DNA of 64,000 bases from Acidobacteriota bacterium. GTDB taxonomy: Bacteria > Acidobacteriota > Terriglobia > Terriglobales > Acidobacteriaceae. The stretch lies in the NCBI GenBank assembly GCA_021846275.1, contig JAJZBZ010000003.1, forward strand, positions 372,001-436,000, read 5' to 3'. Position numbers and translations under genes: made by a program. The notes beneath the pieces were generated by a model. That model did not search any database. It saw only the letters and a list, made by a program, of their open reading frames with translations, and was not told the DNA's origin. This document shows positions 1-8,976 of this stretch, piece by piece (positions within the stretch are counted from its first letter, which is position 1; each line of letters starts with the position of its first letter).

Positions 1-40
1 GGCCGAGCAGCTCAAGGCAAGCTCCGCCCATGCCGCCTGA
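1..40 (+). CDS. prfA: peptide chain release factor 1, C-terminal end (partial)
   Basis: The first 40 bases read in frame (from base 2) as AEQLKASSAHAA followed by TGA. The Ala-Glu-Gln-Leu ending resembles RF1 C-termini, and prfA is the usual gene immediately upstream of prmC, whose product methylates RF1. The prmC start codon lies inside this frame, an 11-base overlap that suggests translational coupling. Only 12 codons are visible, so the call rests mainly on context. Confidence 0.5.
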   Translation, partial: AEQLKASSAHAA

Positions 41-899
41 GTCCGTCACGGCGCTCCTGCGCCAGGCCGAGTCCGCGCTCGCCCGCAGCCCCCATCCGGA
101 CCGCGCCCGCGCCGACGCCGAGCTGCTCCTGCGCCACGCCGTCGGCCAGAGCAGAGCCTGGCTCCTCGCCCACGCCGATGACCCGCTCGACGCCGACACC
201 GCCGCGCGTTTCCATTCGCTCCTCCACCGCCGCATCCTCGGCGAGCCAGTCCAGTACATCCTCGGCGAAGCCGAATTCCACTCGCTCACCCTCGCCGTCA
301 ATCCAAGCGTCCTCATCCCGCGCCCGGAGACCGAGCTGCTCGTCGAGCGCGTGCTCGCATTTCTCGCTCAGACAAAAATTCCCGCCCCGCGCCTGCTCGA
401 CATCGGCACCGGCAGCGGAGCCATCGCCATCGCCTGCGCCGTCGCCAACCCTACAGCGCAAATCACCGCAGTCGATCTCTCGCCCGCCTCACTCGCCGTC
501 GCCCGGCAGAATGCCGCGCGCCACCACGTCGCCGCGCGCATCACCTTCCGCGAAAGCGATCTCTTCGCCGCGCTCACCGGTGAGCGCTTCCACTGCATCG
601 CCTCCAACCCGCCCTACGTCCCGCTCGCCGACGCCGCCACGCTCGCCGCCGAGGTCCGCGACCACGAACCAGCCCTGGCTCTCTTCGCCGGACCCGACGG
701 ACTCGACCTCTATCGCCGCCTCATTCCCGCAGCGCGCCAGCATCTCCACCCCGGCGGCCTCCTCGCGCTCGAAATCGGCTTCGGCCAGCGCGACGCCATC
801 GCCGCTCTGCTCGCCGACTCCCGCTTCCACCAGATCGAATTTCTCTCCGACTACCAGCAAATCCCGCGCATCGCCACCGCCATCCAGCCTCAACCCTGA
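30..899 (+). CDS. prmC: peptide chain release factor N5-glutamine methyltransferase PrmC/HemK
   Basis: PrmC uses S-adenosylmethionine to methylate the glutamine of the GGQ motif in release factors, in the cytosol. The 289-residue length is normal. The N-terminal helical substrate-recognition part (about residues 1-90) is followed by a Rossmann methyltransferase domain with the SAM loop LLDIGTGSGAIAIA and the family signature NPPY (in IASNPPYVPL), which binds the target glutamine amide. The ATG at 30 overlaps the end of the presumed prfA. The coding strand is C-rich, with CTC and GCC codons preferred, as in other plus-strand genes of this part of the window. Confidence 0.95.
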   Translation: MPPESVTALLRQAESALARSPHPDRARADAELLLRHAVGQSRAWLLAHADDPLDADTAARFHSLLHRRILGEPVQYILGEAEFHSLTLAVNPSVLIPRPETELLVERVLAFLAQTKIPAPRLLDIGTGSGAIAIACAVANPTAQITAVDLSPASLAVARQNAARHHVAARITFRESDLFAALTGERFHCIASNPPYVPLADAATLAAEVRDHEPALALFAGPDGLDLYRRLIPAARQHLHPGGLLALEIGFGQRDAIAALLADSRFHQIEFLSDYQQIPRIATAIQPQP

Positions 900-1013
900 T
901 TCCAGCCCGCACCCTCGATTCCGGCCCGCTGATTCGTTCCCGCCCACCGCTGCATCTAAACTTGAGTTGCAGCTTCCGCTCCGCTTCACCCACTTCCAGA
1001 TCGAGGTATTTTC

Positions 1014-2057
1014 ATGACTGCTTCCAAGGGCTACGCCGCCACCAGCGCGCAATCCCCGCTTGCTCCTTTTTCCTTCGAGCGCCGCCAGCCGCTCTCGACC
1101 GACATCGTCGTCGACATCCTCTACTGCGGCGTCTGCCACAGCGATCTCCACATGGCGCGCAACGAGTGGGGCCAGGCCGTCTACCCCATGGTTCCCGGCC
1201 ACGAAATCGTCGGTCGCGTCACGGCCGCCGGCTCCGCCGTCACCAAATTCAAAGTCGGCGACATCGCCGCCATCGGCGTCATCATTGACTCCTGCCGCGC
1301 CTGCGCTCCCTGCCACGGCGGCCAGGAGCACTACTGCGAACGCGGCGCAACCCTCACCTACGCCGCCAAGGACCGCGTCGACGGCTCCATCACCATGGGC
1401 GGCTACTCCAGCAACTACGTCGTCGACCAGCGCTTCGCACACACCGTCCCCGCCAACCTCGACCTCGCCGGAGTCGCGCCGCTGCTCTGCGCCGGCATCA
1501 CCACCTACTCACCGCTCCGTCACTGGAAGGTTGGCCCCGGCATGAAGGTCGGCATCGTCGGCCTCGGCGGCCTCGGACACATGGGCCTCAAATTCGCTCA
1601 CTCCTTCGGCGCTCACACGGTCCAGCTCACCACCTCGCTCAAGAAGAAAGACGACGCGCTCCGTCTCGGCGCTGCGGAGGTTCTGCTCTCGACCGACTCC
1701 GCGGAAATGGCCCGCCACGCGCGCAGCTTCGACTTCATCCTCGACACCGCCTCCGCACCGCACGACCTCGACCCGTACCTCTCGCTGCTCCGGCAGGACG
1801 GCACGCTCGCTCTCGTCGGACTGCCCGAAAAACCGCCCGCCGTCAGCGTCTTCTCGCTCATCACCAAACGCCTGTCCATCGCCGGCTCCATGATCGGCGG
1901 CATGCCGGAGACCCAGGAGATGCTCGACTACTGCGGCCAGCACAACATCACCGCCGATGTCGAAGTCATCCCCGTCGCGCAGATCAACGAAGCCTTCGAG
2001 CGCATGCTCCGCCAGGACGTGAAATACCGCTTCGTCCTCGACATGAAAACCCTCTGA
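1014..2057 (+). CDS. zinc-dependent NAD(P) alcohol dehydrogenase, cinnamyl-alcohol dehydrogenase group
   Basis: A 347-residue medium-chain dehydrogenase that should interconvert alcohols and aldehydes with NADP(H). Catalytic zinc ligands are visible in CGVCHSDLH and GHEIVG, and the structural zinc site in the cysteine cluster DSCRACAPCHGGQEHYC. The Rossmann motif GLGGLGHMGLKFA lies near residue 185. The pattern matches the YahK/CAD-type subgroup rather than class III formaldehyde dehydrogenases. It stands alone between prmC and the convergent his operon and ends in a strong terminator. The physiological substrate cannot be read from sequence. Confidence 0.9.
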   Translation: MTASKGYAATSAQSPLAPFSFERRQPLSTDIVVDILYCGVCHSDLHMARNEWGQAVYPMVPGHEIVGRVTAAGSAVTKFKVGDIAAIGVIIDSCRACAPCHGGQEHYCERGATLTYAAKDRVDGSITMGGYSSNYVVDQRFAHTVPANLDLAGVAPLLCAGITTYSPLRHWKVGPGMKVGIVGLGGLGHMGLKFAHSFGAHTVQLTTSLKKKDDALRLGAAEVLLSTDSAEMARHARSFDFILDTASAPHDLDPYLSLLRQDGTLALVGLPEKPPAVSVFSLITKRLSIAGSMIGGMPETQEMLDYCGQHNITADVEVIPVAQINEAFERMLRQDVKYRFVLDMKTL

Positions 2058-2094
2058 TCCGCGCACCAAACAACAAATCCGCAGACAAACACAA

Positions 2095-2139
2095 AGCGGG
2101 AAGGTGACGGCGAATTCGCTCCCACCCTCCCGCTTTTTT
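2095..2139. terminator. bidirectional intrinsic terminator between adh and hisA
   Basis: Arms 2095-2106 and 2123-2134 pair in 11 of 12 positions, and TTTTTTC follows directly on the plus strand. The minus side also has a T-rich tail (complement of the A-rich 2085-2095). It sits between the convergent adh and hisA stop codons, so it probably serves both. The loop contains a GCGAATTCGC palindrome. Confidence 0.8.
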
Positions 2140-2177
2140 CTGTCTCGTTTTCGTCGCGGATTCCCGCGCCGCCGCGC

Positions 2178-2912
2178 TCAAGCCTTCAGCAGATTCGTAT
2201 AAATCGCCATCCCCGCCACAGCATCCACGCCCATCGCCTCCAGCGCGTCAATCTCCGCCTGGCTGCGAATCCCGCCCGCCACAATCAGCCTGCGCCGGGT
2301 CAGCGCTCGCAGCCGCTCGGCCACCTCCAGCGGAAACCCCTGCAACAATCCCTCGCCATCGATGTGCGTATAGAGATACCCATCCACACAGGGATCGAGC
2401 TGCGCCATCGCCTCGTCCGCCGCGAGCGCAATCGTCTTCTTCCATCCCTGAATCGCAATCCGTCCGCCGCGCGAATCCATCCCGGCCAGCACGCTTTCCG
2501 CGCCCACAGCCTCAGCCAACGCCTGCGCAAACTCCACGCGCACCACGCCTCGCAGCACGCCTCGCAAAGCGCCTTGTGCAGCGCCGCGCGCGACTCCACC
2601 CTCGTCCACTTCGGCAAACAGCGCCGAGCCAAGAATCACCTGCCGCGCGCCAGCCTCCAGCCTGCGCCGCGCCGCCTCCACCGTGCGAATCCCGCCGCCC
2701 ACCTGCACCGGCAGTCGCCGCGCAATCCGCTCCACCAGCGCCGTATTCTCGCCCGTGCCCATCGCCGCGTCCAGGTCAATCAACTGCACCCGCTCATACG
2801 CCGCGAACCGCTCCACCCAGTAATCAACATCGTCCGACGCCACGCGCAGCCGCTCGCCCTGCTCCAGTTGCACCACGCGCCCGCCCATCAGGTCAATCGA
2901 AGGAATCAGCAC
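2178..2912 (-). CDS. hisA: HisA, ProFAR isomerase
   Basis: Catalyses the Amadori isomerisation of ProFAR to PRFAR, the fourth histidine step. The 244-residue (beta/alpha)8 barrel has the expected first catalytic aspartate in [11 protein letters not shown] and the second in GMDSRGG, plus the phosphate-binding VGGGIR and VAGGIR motifs. It is the last gene of the minus-strand his operon; its ATG overlaps the end of hisF by 7 bases, which implies coupled translation. A strong terminator lies about 40 bases downstream. HisA length and motifs are complete. Confidence 0.96.
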   Translation of the reverse strand: MLIPSIDLMGGRVVQLEQGERLRVASDDVDYWVERFAAYERVQLIDLDAAMGTGENTALVERIARRLPVQVGGGIRTVEAARRRLEAGARQVILGSALFAEVDEGGVARGAAQGALRGVLRGVVRVEFAQALAEAVGAESVLAGMDSRGGRIAIQGWKKTIALAADEAMAQLDPCVDGYLYTHIDGEGLLQGFPLEVAERLRALTRRRLIVAGGIRSQAEIDALEAMGVDAVAGMAIYTNLLKA

Positions 2913-3685
2913 GGATACCTCACCGCAACTCCGCGCCCGGCAAGCTGCGCCTTCAGCTCCCGCGCGCTCGCCACGCCAAAGTGAAAGATGCTCGCCGCCA
3001 GCGCCGCATCCGCGCGCCCCGCCGTAAACACCTCCGCAAAATGCTCCACGCTTCCCGCGCCGCCCGAGGCAATCACCGGAATGCTCGCCGCCCCGCTCAC
3101 CGCCGCCGTCAGTTCGCAGTCAAATCCCGCCCGCGTCCCGTCGGCATCCATCGACGTCAGCAGAATCTCGCCCGCGCCGCGCTCTTCGGCCTCGCGCGCC
3201 CACTCCATCACCGTCCGCCCCGCGTCGCGCCGTCCGCCATGCGTATACACCCGCGCGCCGAGCACCGGATCGGCGCCCGTCGCGCCGCGCCGCGCATCGA
3301 TCGCCACCACCACTGCCTGCGCGCCATACTCGGCCCCAATCCGCCCGATCAGCTCCGGCTCCGCCAGCGCCGCCGAGTTCAGGCTCACCTTGTCCGCGCC
3401 CGCCGCAAACACCGCAGCCGCGTCCTCCAGCGTGCGAATCCCGCCGCCCACCGTGAACGGCACAAATATCTGCTCCGCCGCGCGCCGCACCGCGTCCACC
3501 AGCGTCCCGCGCCCCTCATGCGTCGCCGTAATATCCAGCAGCACAATCTCGTCCGCGCCCGCCTCGGCATGCCGCCGCGCCAGCTCCGCCGGATCGCCCG
3601 CATCCACCAGGTCCACAAACTGCACACCCTTCACCACGCGCCCATCCCGCACATCCAGGCACGCAATCACCCTCCGCGTCAGCAT
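2906..3685 (-). CDS. hisF: HisF, imidazole glycerol phosphate synthase cyclase subunit
   Basis: HisF uses ammonia delivered by HisH to convert PRFAR into imidazole glycerol phosphate and AICAR. The protein starts at [15 protein letters not shown]; the ATG at 3685 is chosen because HisF homologues begin right there, although the frame stays open upstream. The 259-residue barrel has the catalytic aspartates in ACLDVRDG and AIDARRG and phosphate loops TVGGGIR and ASGGAG. It overlaps hisH upstream and hisA downstream by 7 bases each, consistent with equimolar, coupled synthesis of the HisF-HisH complex. Confidence 0.96.
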   Translation of the reverse strand: MLTRRVIACLDVRDGRVVKGVQFVDLVDAGDPAELARRHAEAGADEIVLLDITATHEGRGTLVDAVRRAAEQIFVPFTVGGGIRTLEDAAAVFAAGADKVSLNSAALAEPELIGRIGAEYGAQAVVVAIDARRGATGADPVLGARVYTHGGRRDAGRTVMEWAREAEERGAGEILLTSMDADGTRAGFDCELTAAVSGAASIPVIASGGAGSVEHFAEVFTAGRADAALAASIFHFGVASARELKAQLAGRGVAVRYPC

Positions 3686-4299
3686 CCATCCATCTCCAGA
3701 AAATTCCGCAAAATCCGCAGTCCCGTCGCGCCCGATTTCTCCGGATGAAACTGCACGCCGCACACACGCCCGCGCTGGCTCGCCGAGGCAAACGCGCCCA
3801 TGTACTCCGTCACCGCCGCCGCATCCTCGCTCACCGGCGCGCGCCACCCGTGCGTGAAATACGCATGCTCCCCGCTCCCGACGCCGCGCATCAGCGGCGT
3901 CGCGCTCGCAATCTCCAACTCGTTCCATCCCACATGCGGCACTTTTTCACCACCCGCCGGAAACCTCGTCACCCGCCCGCGAAACCATCCCACGCCCGCA
4001 ACATCCGGAGCTTCCGTGCTGCCTTCGTAGAGCCACTGCATCCCCACGCAAATCCCCAGCAGCGGCACGCCTCGCGCCATCGCCCGCATCAGCGCCAGCT
4101 TCATCCCGCTCGCGTCCAGCCGCGCCGTCGCGCGAAAATGCCCCACGCCCGGCAGCACGATCCGCTGCGCCTGATCGATGTCCTCCGCGCGCTCGGTCAC
4201 GCTCACCTCGGCTCCCAGCGCGCGCAACGCCTTCTCGACCGACGCCAGATTCCCCGCCTTGTAATCGACCACCGTCACTCTCACAGCAAGCTCCGTCAC
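3679..4299 (-). CDS. hisH: HisH, imidazole glycerol phosphate synthase glutaminase subunit
   Basis: Class I glutamine amidotransferase that supplies ammonia to HisF. The 206-residue protein shows the nucleophile cysteine in LLGICVGMQ and the catalytic histidine and glutamate in VQFHPEKSG. The start is a GTG at 4299 overlapping the hisB stop (GTGA); a few residues downstream begins the conserved [10 protein letters not shown], so the true start could be slightly later. It overlaps hisF by 7 bases. Nothing unusual in length or motifs. Confidence 0.95.
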   Translation of the reverse strand: MTELAVRVTVVDYKAGNLASVEKALRALGAEVSVTERAEDIDQAQRIVLPGVGHFRATARLDASGMKLALMRAMARGVPLLGICVGMQWLYEGSTEAPDVAGVGWFRGRVTRFPAGGEKVPHVGWNELEIASATPLMRGVGSGEHAYFTHGWRAPVSEDAAAVTEYMGAFASASQRGRVCGVQFHPEKSGATGLRILRNFLEMDGC

Positions 4300-4940
4300 A
4301 GCAGGCCTTTCGTGCTCGGCAGCAGCTCCGCCATCTGCCGGTCGCGCGACGACGCCCCGCGCATCGCCCGCGCAAACGCCTTGAAACTCGCCTCGATCTT
4401 GTGATGATTGCTCCGCCCATACATCACCTTCACATGCACATTCGCCCGTGCCCCGCGCGCAAATCCCTCAAAAAAATCCACCACCAGCTCCGTCTGCAAA
4501 TCCCCCACCATCCGCGCCTTCACCTTCGTCTCCACGGCATACGCCGCGCGCCCGGAAAGGTCCACCGCCGCCACCGCCAGCGTCTCGTCCATCGGCATCA
4601 CAAAATATCCTGCCCTCAGAATCCCGCGCTTCTCGCCCAGCGCGCGATCAAACGCCTCGCCCAGCGCAATCCCCACGTCCTCCACCGTATGGTGCTGGTC
4701 CACATCCAGGTCGCCCTTGCACGTCAGCTCCAGATCGAACCCTCCATGCCGCGCAAACAGCTCCAGCATGTGATCGAAAAACCGAATCCCCGTCTTCACC
4801 CGGTACTGCCCGCGCCCTTCAATCGTCAGCCGCAGCACAATCGACGTCTCCGTCGTGTGGCGCATGATCTCGGCCTGCCGCACCGGCATCGTCTCCGCTC
4901 GGCCCTCCGCTTCGTTCTCCGTCAACATTTGCCCTCTCAT
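4296..4940 (-). CDS. hisB: HisB, imidazoleglycerol-phosphate dehydratase
   Basis: Dehydrates imidazole glycerol phosphate to imidazole acetol phosphate. Only the dehydratase is present, with no fused histidinol phosphatase. Manganese-binding repeats are visible in [31 protein letters not shown] and [12 protein letters not shown]. The ATG at 4940 overlaps the hisDC stop as ATGA and has a GGAGG seven bases upstream (inside hisC), giving 214 residues. ATGs at 4889 or 4865 would give the more usual 190-197 residues. A separate histidinol-phosphate phosphatase is not found in the operon. Confidence 0.94.
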   Translation of the reverse strand: MRGQMLTENEAEGRAETMPVRQAEIMRHTTETSIVLRLTIEGRGQYRVKTGIRFFDHMLELFARHGGFDLELTCKGDLDVDQHHTVEDVGIALGEAFDRALGEKRGILRAGYFVMPMDETLAVAAVDLSGRAAYAVETKVKARMVGDLQTELVVDFFEGFARGARANVHVKVMYGRSNHHKIEASFKAFARAMRGASSRDRQMAELLPSTKGLL

Positions 4941-7324
4941 CGCGTCGCCTCCGCCATCCGTTCCATTCCCAACTCCACCATCACCGCGCGCATCGCCCGC
5001 GCCGCACGCGCCATCTGCTCGCGCGTCCCCACCGTAATCCTCACCAGCCCGTCGCACCCAGGGTCCGCCGAGCGATCCCGCACCAGCACGCCCGCCTCGC
5101 GCATCCGCGCGCAGAACTCCCTGTGCCGCGAGCCGATCTCCACCAGCACAAAATTCGCCCGCGACGGCCATCGCCGCACGCCCATCCCATCCAGCGCCGC
5201 TTCAAACTCCCCGCGCGCCGCCAACACTTCGCTCACATACCGCGCCAGATGCGCTTCATCCTCCAGCGCCGCGCCCAGCGCCGTCAGCGCCGCCGCATTC
5301 ACGCTGTACGGCGACAGCACGCGCCGCACCCAGCGCAGATTCTCTCCGCGCCCCACCAGCGCGCCCAGCCGCAGCCCGGCCAGCCCGTATGCCTTGGAAA
5401 ACGTCCGCGCCACCAACAGATTCGGCACCATCCCGATCACGTCCATCAGCGTCTCGCCGTGAAAATGAAAGTACGCCTCATCCACCAGCACCATCGCCTG
5501 CGGCGCAGCCTCGGCCACGCACAGCAACTGCTCCCGCGTCGCCACCGATCCCGTCGGACTGTTCGGATTGGCAATCGCAATCAGCCGCGTCGCCGGCGTA
5601 ATCGCCCGCATCAGCCGCTCCGCCGGAAACGCAAAATCTTCCGCAGCCTCCACGCGCACCACGCGCGCATCCGTCGCCGCCGCATAAATCTCGTACATCG
5701 CATACGTCGGCACCGGCAGCAGCAGCTCATCGCCCGCATCCAGATACGTCTGGCACAGCAGATGAATCGCCTCATCCACGCCATTCGTCAGCACCACCTC
5801 CTCGGCCCCAACGCCCAGATGCGCCGCCACACGCGCCTCCATCGGTCCCCGCTCCGGATACCGCGTCAGCGCCTCGGCCGTCAGCCCGCGCAGCGCCTCC
5901 ACCACGCGCGGCGACGCGCCTTCCGTGTTCTCGTTGAAGTCCAGACGCAGCGCGCTCCGGTCGCCCAGCGGCGGATGATACTCCGGCATCCGCAGCACAA
6001 GCGCGCGCGGCGTCGGAAACCGCGTCGTCCCATCGTCCACATCGTCCTTCGCGCTCGCCTGCATCCGCTCGCGGATCGCCGCCTCGTGCCCGCGCAAACC
6101 CTCCGCCTGCGCCAGCCGCGCCGCATGCGGACCCAGTTCGGTCAGCGCGCGCGGCGAATACTCCTGCACCGTCATCAGCTTCAGAAAATCCATCACGCTC
6201 AGCCCGCCGCGCTGCGCCGCCTGTCCGCCCGTCGGCAGCGTGTGGTTCGGCCCCGAAACATAATCCCCCATCGGCTGCGGCGACCACGCGCCCACAAACA
6301 CGCTCCCCGCATTCCTCACCCACTCCACGTCCGCCGCCGCGTCCACCGTCAGGTGCTCGGCCGCCAGCCGATTCACCACCGCGCGCGCCTCGTCGCGTGT
6401 CGCCGCCACAAAAATATATCCATTCGCCGCCATCGCCTGCTGCGCCGTCTCATTCGTCGTGCGGCTCACTTCGGCCATCACCGCCTCGGCCAGCTCCGTC
6501 CGCGTCGTCACCATCACCGCCAGCGCATCCGGATCGTGCTCGGCCTGCGCCACCAGGTCCGCAGCAATCGCCCGCGCATCGCCCACCTCGCTCGCCACCA
6601 CAATCTCCGTCGGCCCGGCCTGCATATCGATCCCGCAGCCCGCCTGCCGCGCCACCAGCGCCTTGGCCGCCGTCACCCACCGATTCCCCGGTCCCACAAT
6701 CTTCCTCACCGGCAGAATCGTCTCCGTCCCCCACCCGAGCGCCGCCACCGCCTGCGCCCCGCCCACGCGATAGAACTCCGTCACGCCCAGCAGGTGCGCC
6801 GTCGCCAGCGTCTCCGCCGCCGGATTCGGCGAGACCACCACAATCCGCTCCACGCCCGCCACCTGCGCCGGAATCACCGTCATCCCCATCGTCGAAGGCA
6901 GCGGATGCCGACCGCCCGGCACATAGCAGCCCACCGCGTCCAGCGCGCGAACTCGCTGCCCGACGCGCAGCCCGCTCGCTTCCATTTCTTCAAATTCGCG
7001 CGGCATCTGCCGCTCGGCAAACCGCCGTACGCGCGCCGCCGCCACGCGCAGCGCCTCCTGCAACGCCGCGTCCAGCCCGTCCCACGCCCGCCGCATCTCG
7101 TCGCAGGAAACGCGCAGCGCCACACCCTCCTGCAATCCATCCCACTCCATCGCAAACCGCCGCAGCGCCGCGTCGCCCTCCGTGCGCACCGCCTCCACCA
7201 TCGCCTCCGCACGCGGCATCGCGGCATCCACCGCCGCGCCCCCGCGCATCTCCAGCCGTCGCAGTGCGGCTTCCGCCTGCCTGCGATCTTCTTCGTTCGT
7301 GGAGCACAAAACATACCGTTGCAT
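4937..7324 (-). CDS. hisDC: HisD-HisC fusion: histidinol dehydrogenase / histidinol-phosphate aminotransferase
   Basis: One uninterrupted 795-codon frame encodes two his enzymes. Residues about 1-425 are histidinol dehydrogenase, with all active-site elements present: [13 protein letters not shown], the metal-ligand GDYVSGPNH and the late histidine in LRGHEAAI. A short linker rich in charged residues (around DDVDDGTT) leads to residues about 445-795, a class I/II PLP aminotransferase with [26 protein letters not shown] and the Schiff-base lysine in [10 protein letters not shown]. HisC makes histidinol phosphate; HisD performs the last two oxidations. The ATG at 7324 has GGGAGA nine bases upstream; ATG 7333 and GTG 7402 are alternatives. 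No frameshift or internal restart signal was seen. The stop overlaps hisB as ATGA. Confidence 0.95.
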   Translation of the reverse strand: MQRYVLCSTNEEDRRQAEAALRRLEMRGGAAVDAAMPRAEAMVEAVRTEGDAALRRFAMEWDGLQEGVALRVSCDEMRRAWDGLDAALQEALRVAAARVRRFAERQMPREFEEMEASGLRVGQRVRALDAVGCYVPGGRHPLPSTMGMTVIPAQVAGVERIVVVSPNPAAETLATAHLLGVTEFYRVGGAQAVAALGWGTETILPVRKIVGPGNRWVTAAKALVARQAGCGIDMQAGPTEIVVASEVGDARAIAADLVAQAEHDPDALAVMVTTRTELAEAVMAEVSRTTNETAQQAMAANGYIFVAATRDEARAVVNRLAAEHLTVDAAADVEWVRNAGSVFVGAWSPQPMGDYVSGPNHTLPTGGQAAQRGGLSVMDFLKLMTVQEYSPRALTELGPHAARLAQAEGLRGHEAAIRERMQASAKDDVDDGTTRFPTPRALVLRMPEYHPPLGDRSALRLDFNENTEGASPRVVEALRGLTAEALTRYPERGPMEARVAAHLGVGAEEVVLTNGVDEAIHLLCQTYLDAGDELLLPVPTYAMYEIYAAATDARVVRVEAAEDFAFPAERLMRAITPATRLIAIANPNSPTGSVATREQLLCVAEAAPQAMVLVDEAYFHFHGETLMDVIGMVPNLLVARTFSKAYGLAGLRLGALVGRGENLRWVRRVLSPYSVNAAALTALGAALEDEAHLARYVSEVLAARGEFEAALDGMGVRRWPSRANFVLVEIGSRHREFCARMREAGVLVRDRSADPGCDGLVRITVGTREQMARAARAMRAVMVELGMERMAEATR

Positions 7325-7405
7325 CCTGGCCATTCTCCCGCTCGTACCGTCCTGAAAAATCCGGCCCTGTTCGCTACCAGAGCCGTTCCCTTCGCACGCC
7401 ACCGC

Positions 7406-8281
7406 TCACAGCACCACCTTGTTCAGCGGATACTCCACAATCCCCGTCGCGCCCGCGTCCTTCAGCCGCGGCACCACCTCGCGCACCGCTGCTTCCTCCA
7501 GAATCGTGTTCACCGCCACCCACTCCGGGTTGCTCTGCTCGGAGATCGTCGGCGAGTTCAGCGCCGGCAACACCGCCAGCACCTGGTCCAGATCGCCGCG
7601 CCGCACATTCAGCATCAGCCCCACCTGCCGCTGCGCGTCAATCGCCGCCCGCAGCATCAGCGCCAGCGAATCCAGCTTCCGCCGCTTCCACGCGTCCTCA
7701 CACGCCGCCCGGCTCGCAATCAGATGCGTCTCGCTCTCCATCACCGTGTCAATAATCGCCAGACGATTCGCGCGCAGGCTGCTGCCCGTCTCCGTCACCT
7801 CCACAATCGCATCCGCCAGCATCGGCGGCTTCACCTCCGTCGCGCCCCAGCTGAACTCCACCTTCACCGTCACGCCCTTCTGCTCGAAGTAGCGCCGCGT
7901 CACCTCCACCAGCTCCGTCGCCACAATCTTGCCTTCCAGATCCTCGGCCCGCGTAATCCCCGAACCCTCCGGCACCGCCAGCACCCACCTCACCTTGCGC
8001 CGACTCTGCTTGGCATAGGTCAGCGACGTAATGCTCGTCAGCTCCAGCCCGCTCTCCACCACCCAGTCAATCCCCGTCAGCCCCGCGTCCAGCGCCCCGT
8101 GGTCCACATACCGCGCCATCTCCTGCGCGCGAATCAGCATGCACTCAATCTCCGGATCATCAATCGACGGAAAGTACGACCGCCCGTCGGCATAGATATT
8201 CCAGCCCGCCCGCTGGAACAGCGCAATCGTCGCATCCTGCAAACTTCCCTTCGGAATTCCCAGCCGCAGCTTACCCGACAT
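7406..8281 (-). CDS. hisG: HisG, ATP phosphoribosyltransferase (long form)
   Basis: First enzyme of histidine synthesis, joining ATP and PRPP. At 291 residues it is the long form: two catalytic lobes ([10 protein letters not shown] at the N-terminus, [10 protein letters not shown], and a PRPP-binding loop around [17 protein letters not shown]) followed by a C-terminal regulatory domain of the kind that binds histidine for feedback inhibition. HisZ is therefore not needed. The ATG at 8281 is chosen because the conserved [12 protein letters not shown] begins there; the frame is open further upstream only inside hisI. It overlaps hisI by 11 bases. hisDC starts 81 bases after the stop. Confidence 0.96.
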   Translation of the reverse strand: MSGKLRLGIPKGSLQDATIALFQRAGWNIYADGRSYFPSIDDPEIECMLIRAQEMARYVDHGALDAGLTGIDWVVESGLELTSITSLTYAKQSRRKVRWVLAVPEGSGITRAEDLEGKIVATELVEVTRRYFEQKGVTVKVEFSWGATEVKPPMLADAIVEVTETGSSLRANRLAIIDTVMESETHLIASRAACEDAWKRRKLDSLALMLRAAIDAQRQVGLMLNVRRGDLDQVLAVLPALNSPTISEQSNPEWVAVNTILEEAAVREVVPRLKDAGATGIVEYPLNKVVL

Positions 8282-8666
8282 TCGCCACCTCCGCCGCAAT
8301 CTCGCCCTGCGCCGATTCCATCTGCGCCGTGCGGATCGACTTCGTGAAGCACGAAACCGTCCCCTCGTGACACACCAGACCGTCGCCCTCCACCACCACG
8401 CGAAAGACGATCGCGTCGTTGTCGCAATCCGTCGCAGCCTCGACAATCCGCAGCCGATTCCCGCTCGACTCGCCCTTCATCCACAGCTTCTGCCGCGTCC
8501 TGCTCCAGAACGTCACAAAGCCCGACTCCAGGCTCATCGCATAGCTCGTCTCGTTCAGAAATCCAACCATCAACACCTCGCCCGTCGCGGCATCCTGCAC
8601 CACGCCCGGCACCAGTCCATCCAGCTTGCTGAAATCCAATTCAGGGTTCATCCCATCACGATTCAT
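8271..8666 (-). CDS. hisI: HisI, phosphoribosyl-AMP cyclohydrolase
   Basis: Opens the purine ring of PR-AMP, the third histidine step. The 131-residue protein shows the Mg-binding ATDCDNDA motif and the zinc cysteines in CDND and VCHEGTVSC. It lacks the HisE (PR-ATP pyrophosphatase) domain that is fused in many bacteria, and no hisE is seen in this window. It is the first structural gene of the operon, with AAGGA seven bases before the ATG, and lies 65 bases downstream of the attenuator terminator. Confidence 0.95.
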   Translation of the reverse strand: MNRDGMNPELDFSKLDGLVPGVVQDAATGEVLMVGFLNETSYAMSLESGFVTFWSRTRQKLWMKGESSGNRLRIVEAATDCDNDAIVFRVVVEGDGLVCHEGTVSCFTKSIRTAQMESAQGEIAAEVANVG

Positions 8667-8730
8667 TTCGTTTTCCTTTTTCTCGTTTCGTCTGTTTCGT
8701 TTTCCGCTTGCTTTCCTCGCGGGTTCCAGG

Positions 8731-8763
8731 CAAAAAATAAGCCCGCCGATGGGGTCGGCGGGC
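8731..8763 (-). terminator. his attenuator: intrinsic terminator in the operon leader
   Basis: On the minus strand 8763-8755 pairs perfectly with 8749-8741 (nine base pairs, mostly G-C, five-base loop), followed by TTATTTTTTG at 8740-8731. The T tract exists only on the minus strand, so it acts on his transcription. It lies between the leader peptide and hisI and would stop transcription when histidine is plentiful. Confidence 0.88.
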
Positions 8764-8822
8764 AGTCCAGAGGAGGATACTTTTACTGTCTATATACCTC
8801 AGCTAGAATCATGGCTGCCCGC
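8758..8822 (-). promoter_or_regulatory. his antiterminator pairing region
   Basis: GCGGGCAG (minus strand 8822-8815, within leader-peptide codons 17-20) is exactly complementary to CTGCCCGC (8765-8758), whose last six bases belong to the 5' arm of the terminator. The two structures are mutually exclusive. A ribosome stalled on the His codons leaves 8822-8815 free to form the antiterminator; one that reaches the stop codon (8811-8809) covers it and lets the terminator form. A competing upstream hairpin, TGCATG-AACTC-CATGCA, lies around 8840-8824. Confidence 0.75.
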
Positions 8823-8874
8823 ATGCATGGAGTTCATGCAAGTGGTGCAAATCGTGATGGTAGCTGCGACTCAT
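8809..8874 (-). CDS. hisL: his operon leader peptide (histidine-rich)
   Basis: A 21-codon frame, ATG at 8874 to TGA at 8809. Residues 5-16 read YHHDLHHLHELH, so six of 21 residues are histidine, with two His-His pairs. It lies between a consensus promoter and the attenuator, exactly where a ribosome-sensing leader peptide is needed. There is no Shine-Dalgarno sequence, and the predicted transcript start is at or just before the ATG, so translation may be leaderless. Two in-frame ATGs at 8907 and 8904 would add 11 residues but overlap the promoter. The mechanism is known from enterobacterial his operons; its presence here is read from sequence only. Confidence 0.85.
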   Translation of the reverse strand: MSRSYHHDLHHLHELHACGQP

Positions 8875-8882
8875 CTTCTGCG

Positions 8883-8912
8883 AAGATAAGCAAAAGGCGC
8901 GCATCATGTCAA
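8883..8912 (-). promoter_or_regulatory. his operon promoter
   Basis: Minus strand TTGACA at 8912-8907 and TATCTT at 8888-8883 with an 18-base spacer. An A tract lies directly upstream (8922-8916). The expected transcription start, about 8876, coincides with the leader-peptide ATG. Confidence 0.7.
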
Positions 8913-8976
8913 CTGTTTTTTTGCTTCATACTCCCGTAACTTTTAGTGGATTATTCACTGAACACGAGGTTTTATA

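Noticed and set aside
5990-6080. hisDC fusion as an artefact of a sequencing frameshift
   Set aside because: Both domains are in the same frame with a plausible charged linker, and no stop, start or ribosome site was seen between them. Raw reads would still be decisive.
5123-8347. A 1074-codon open frame on the plus strand opposite hisDC and hisG
   Set aside because: Its product is almost only Arg, His, Pro and Gln, as expected from the complement of a GC-rich gene; hisDC and hisG on the other strand have full catalytic motifs.
8741-8763. The his attenuator hairpin as a terminator for plus-strand transcription
   Set aside because: The plus strand has no T tract after the hairpin and no gene upstream in that direction; the T tract is on the minus side.
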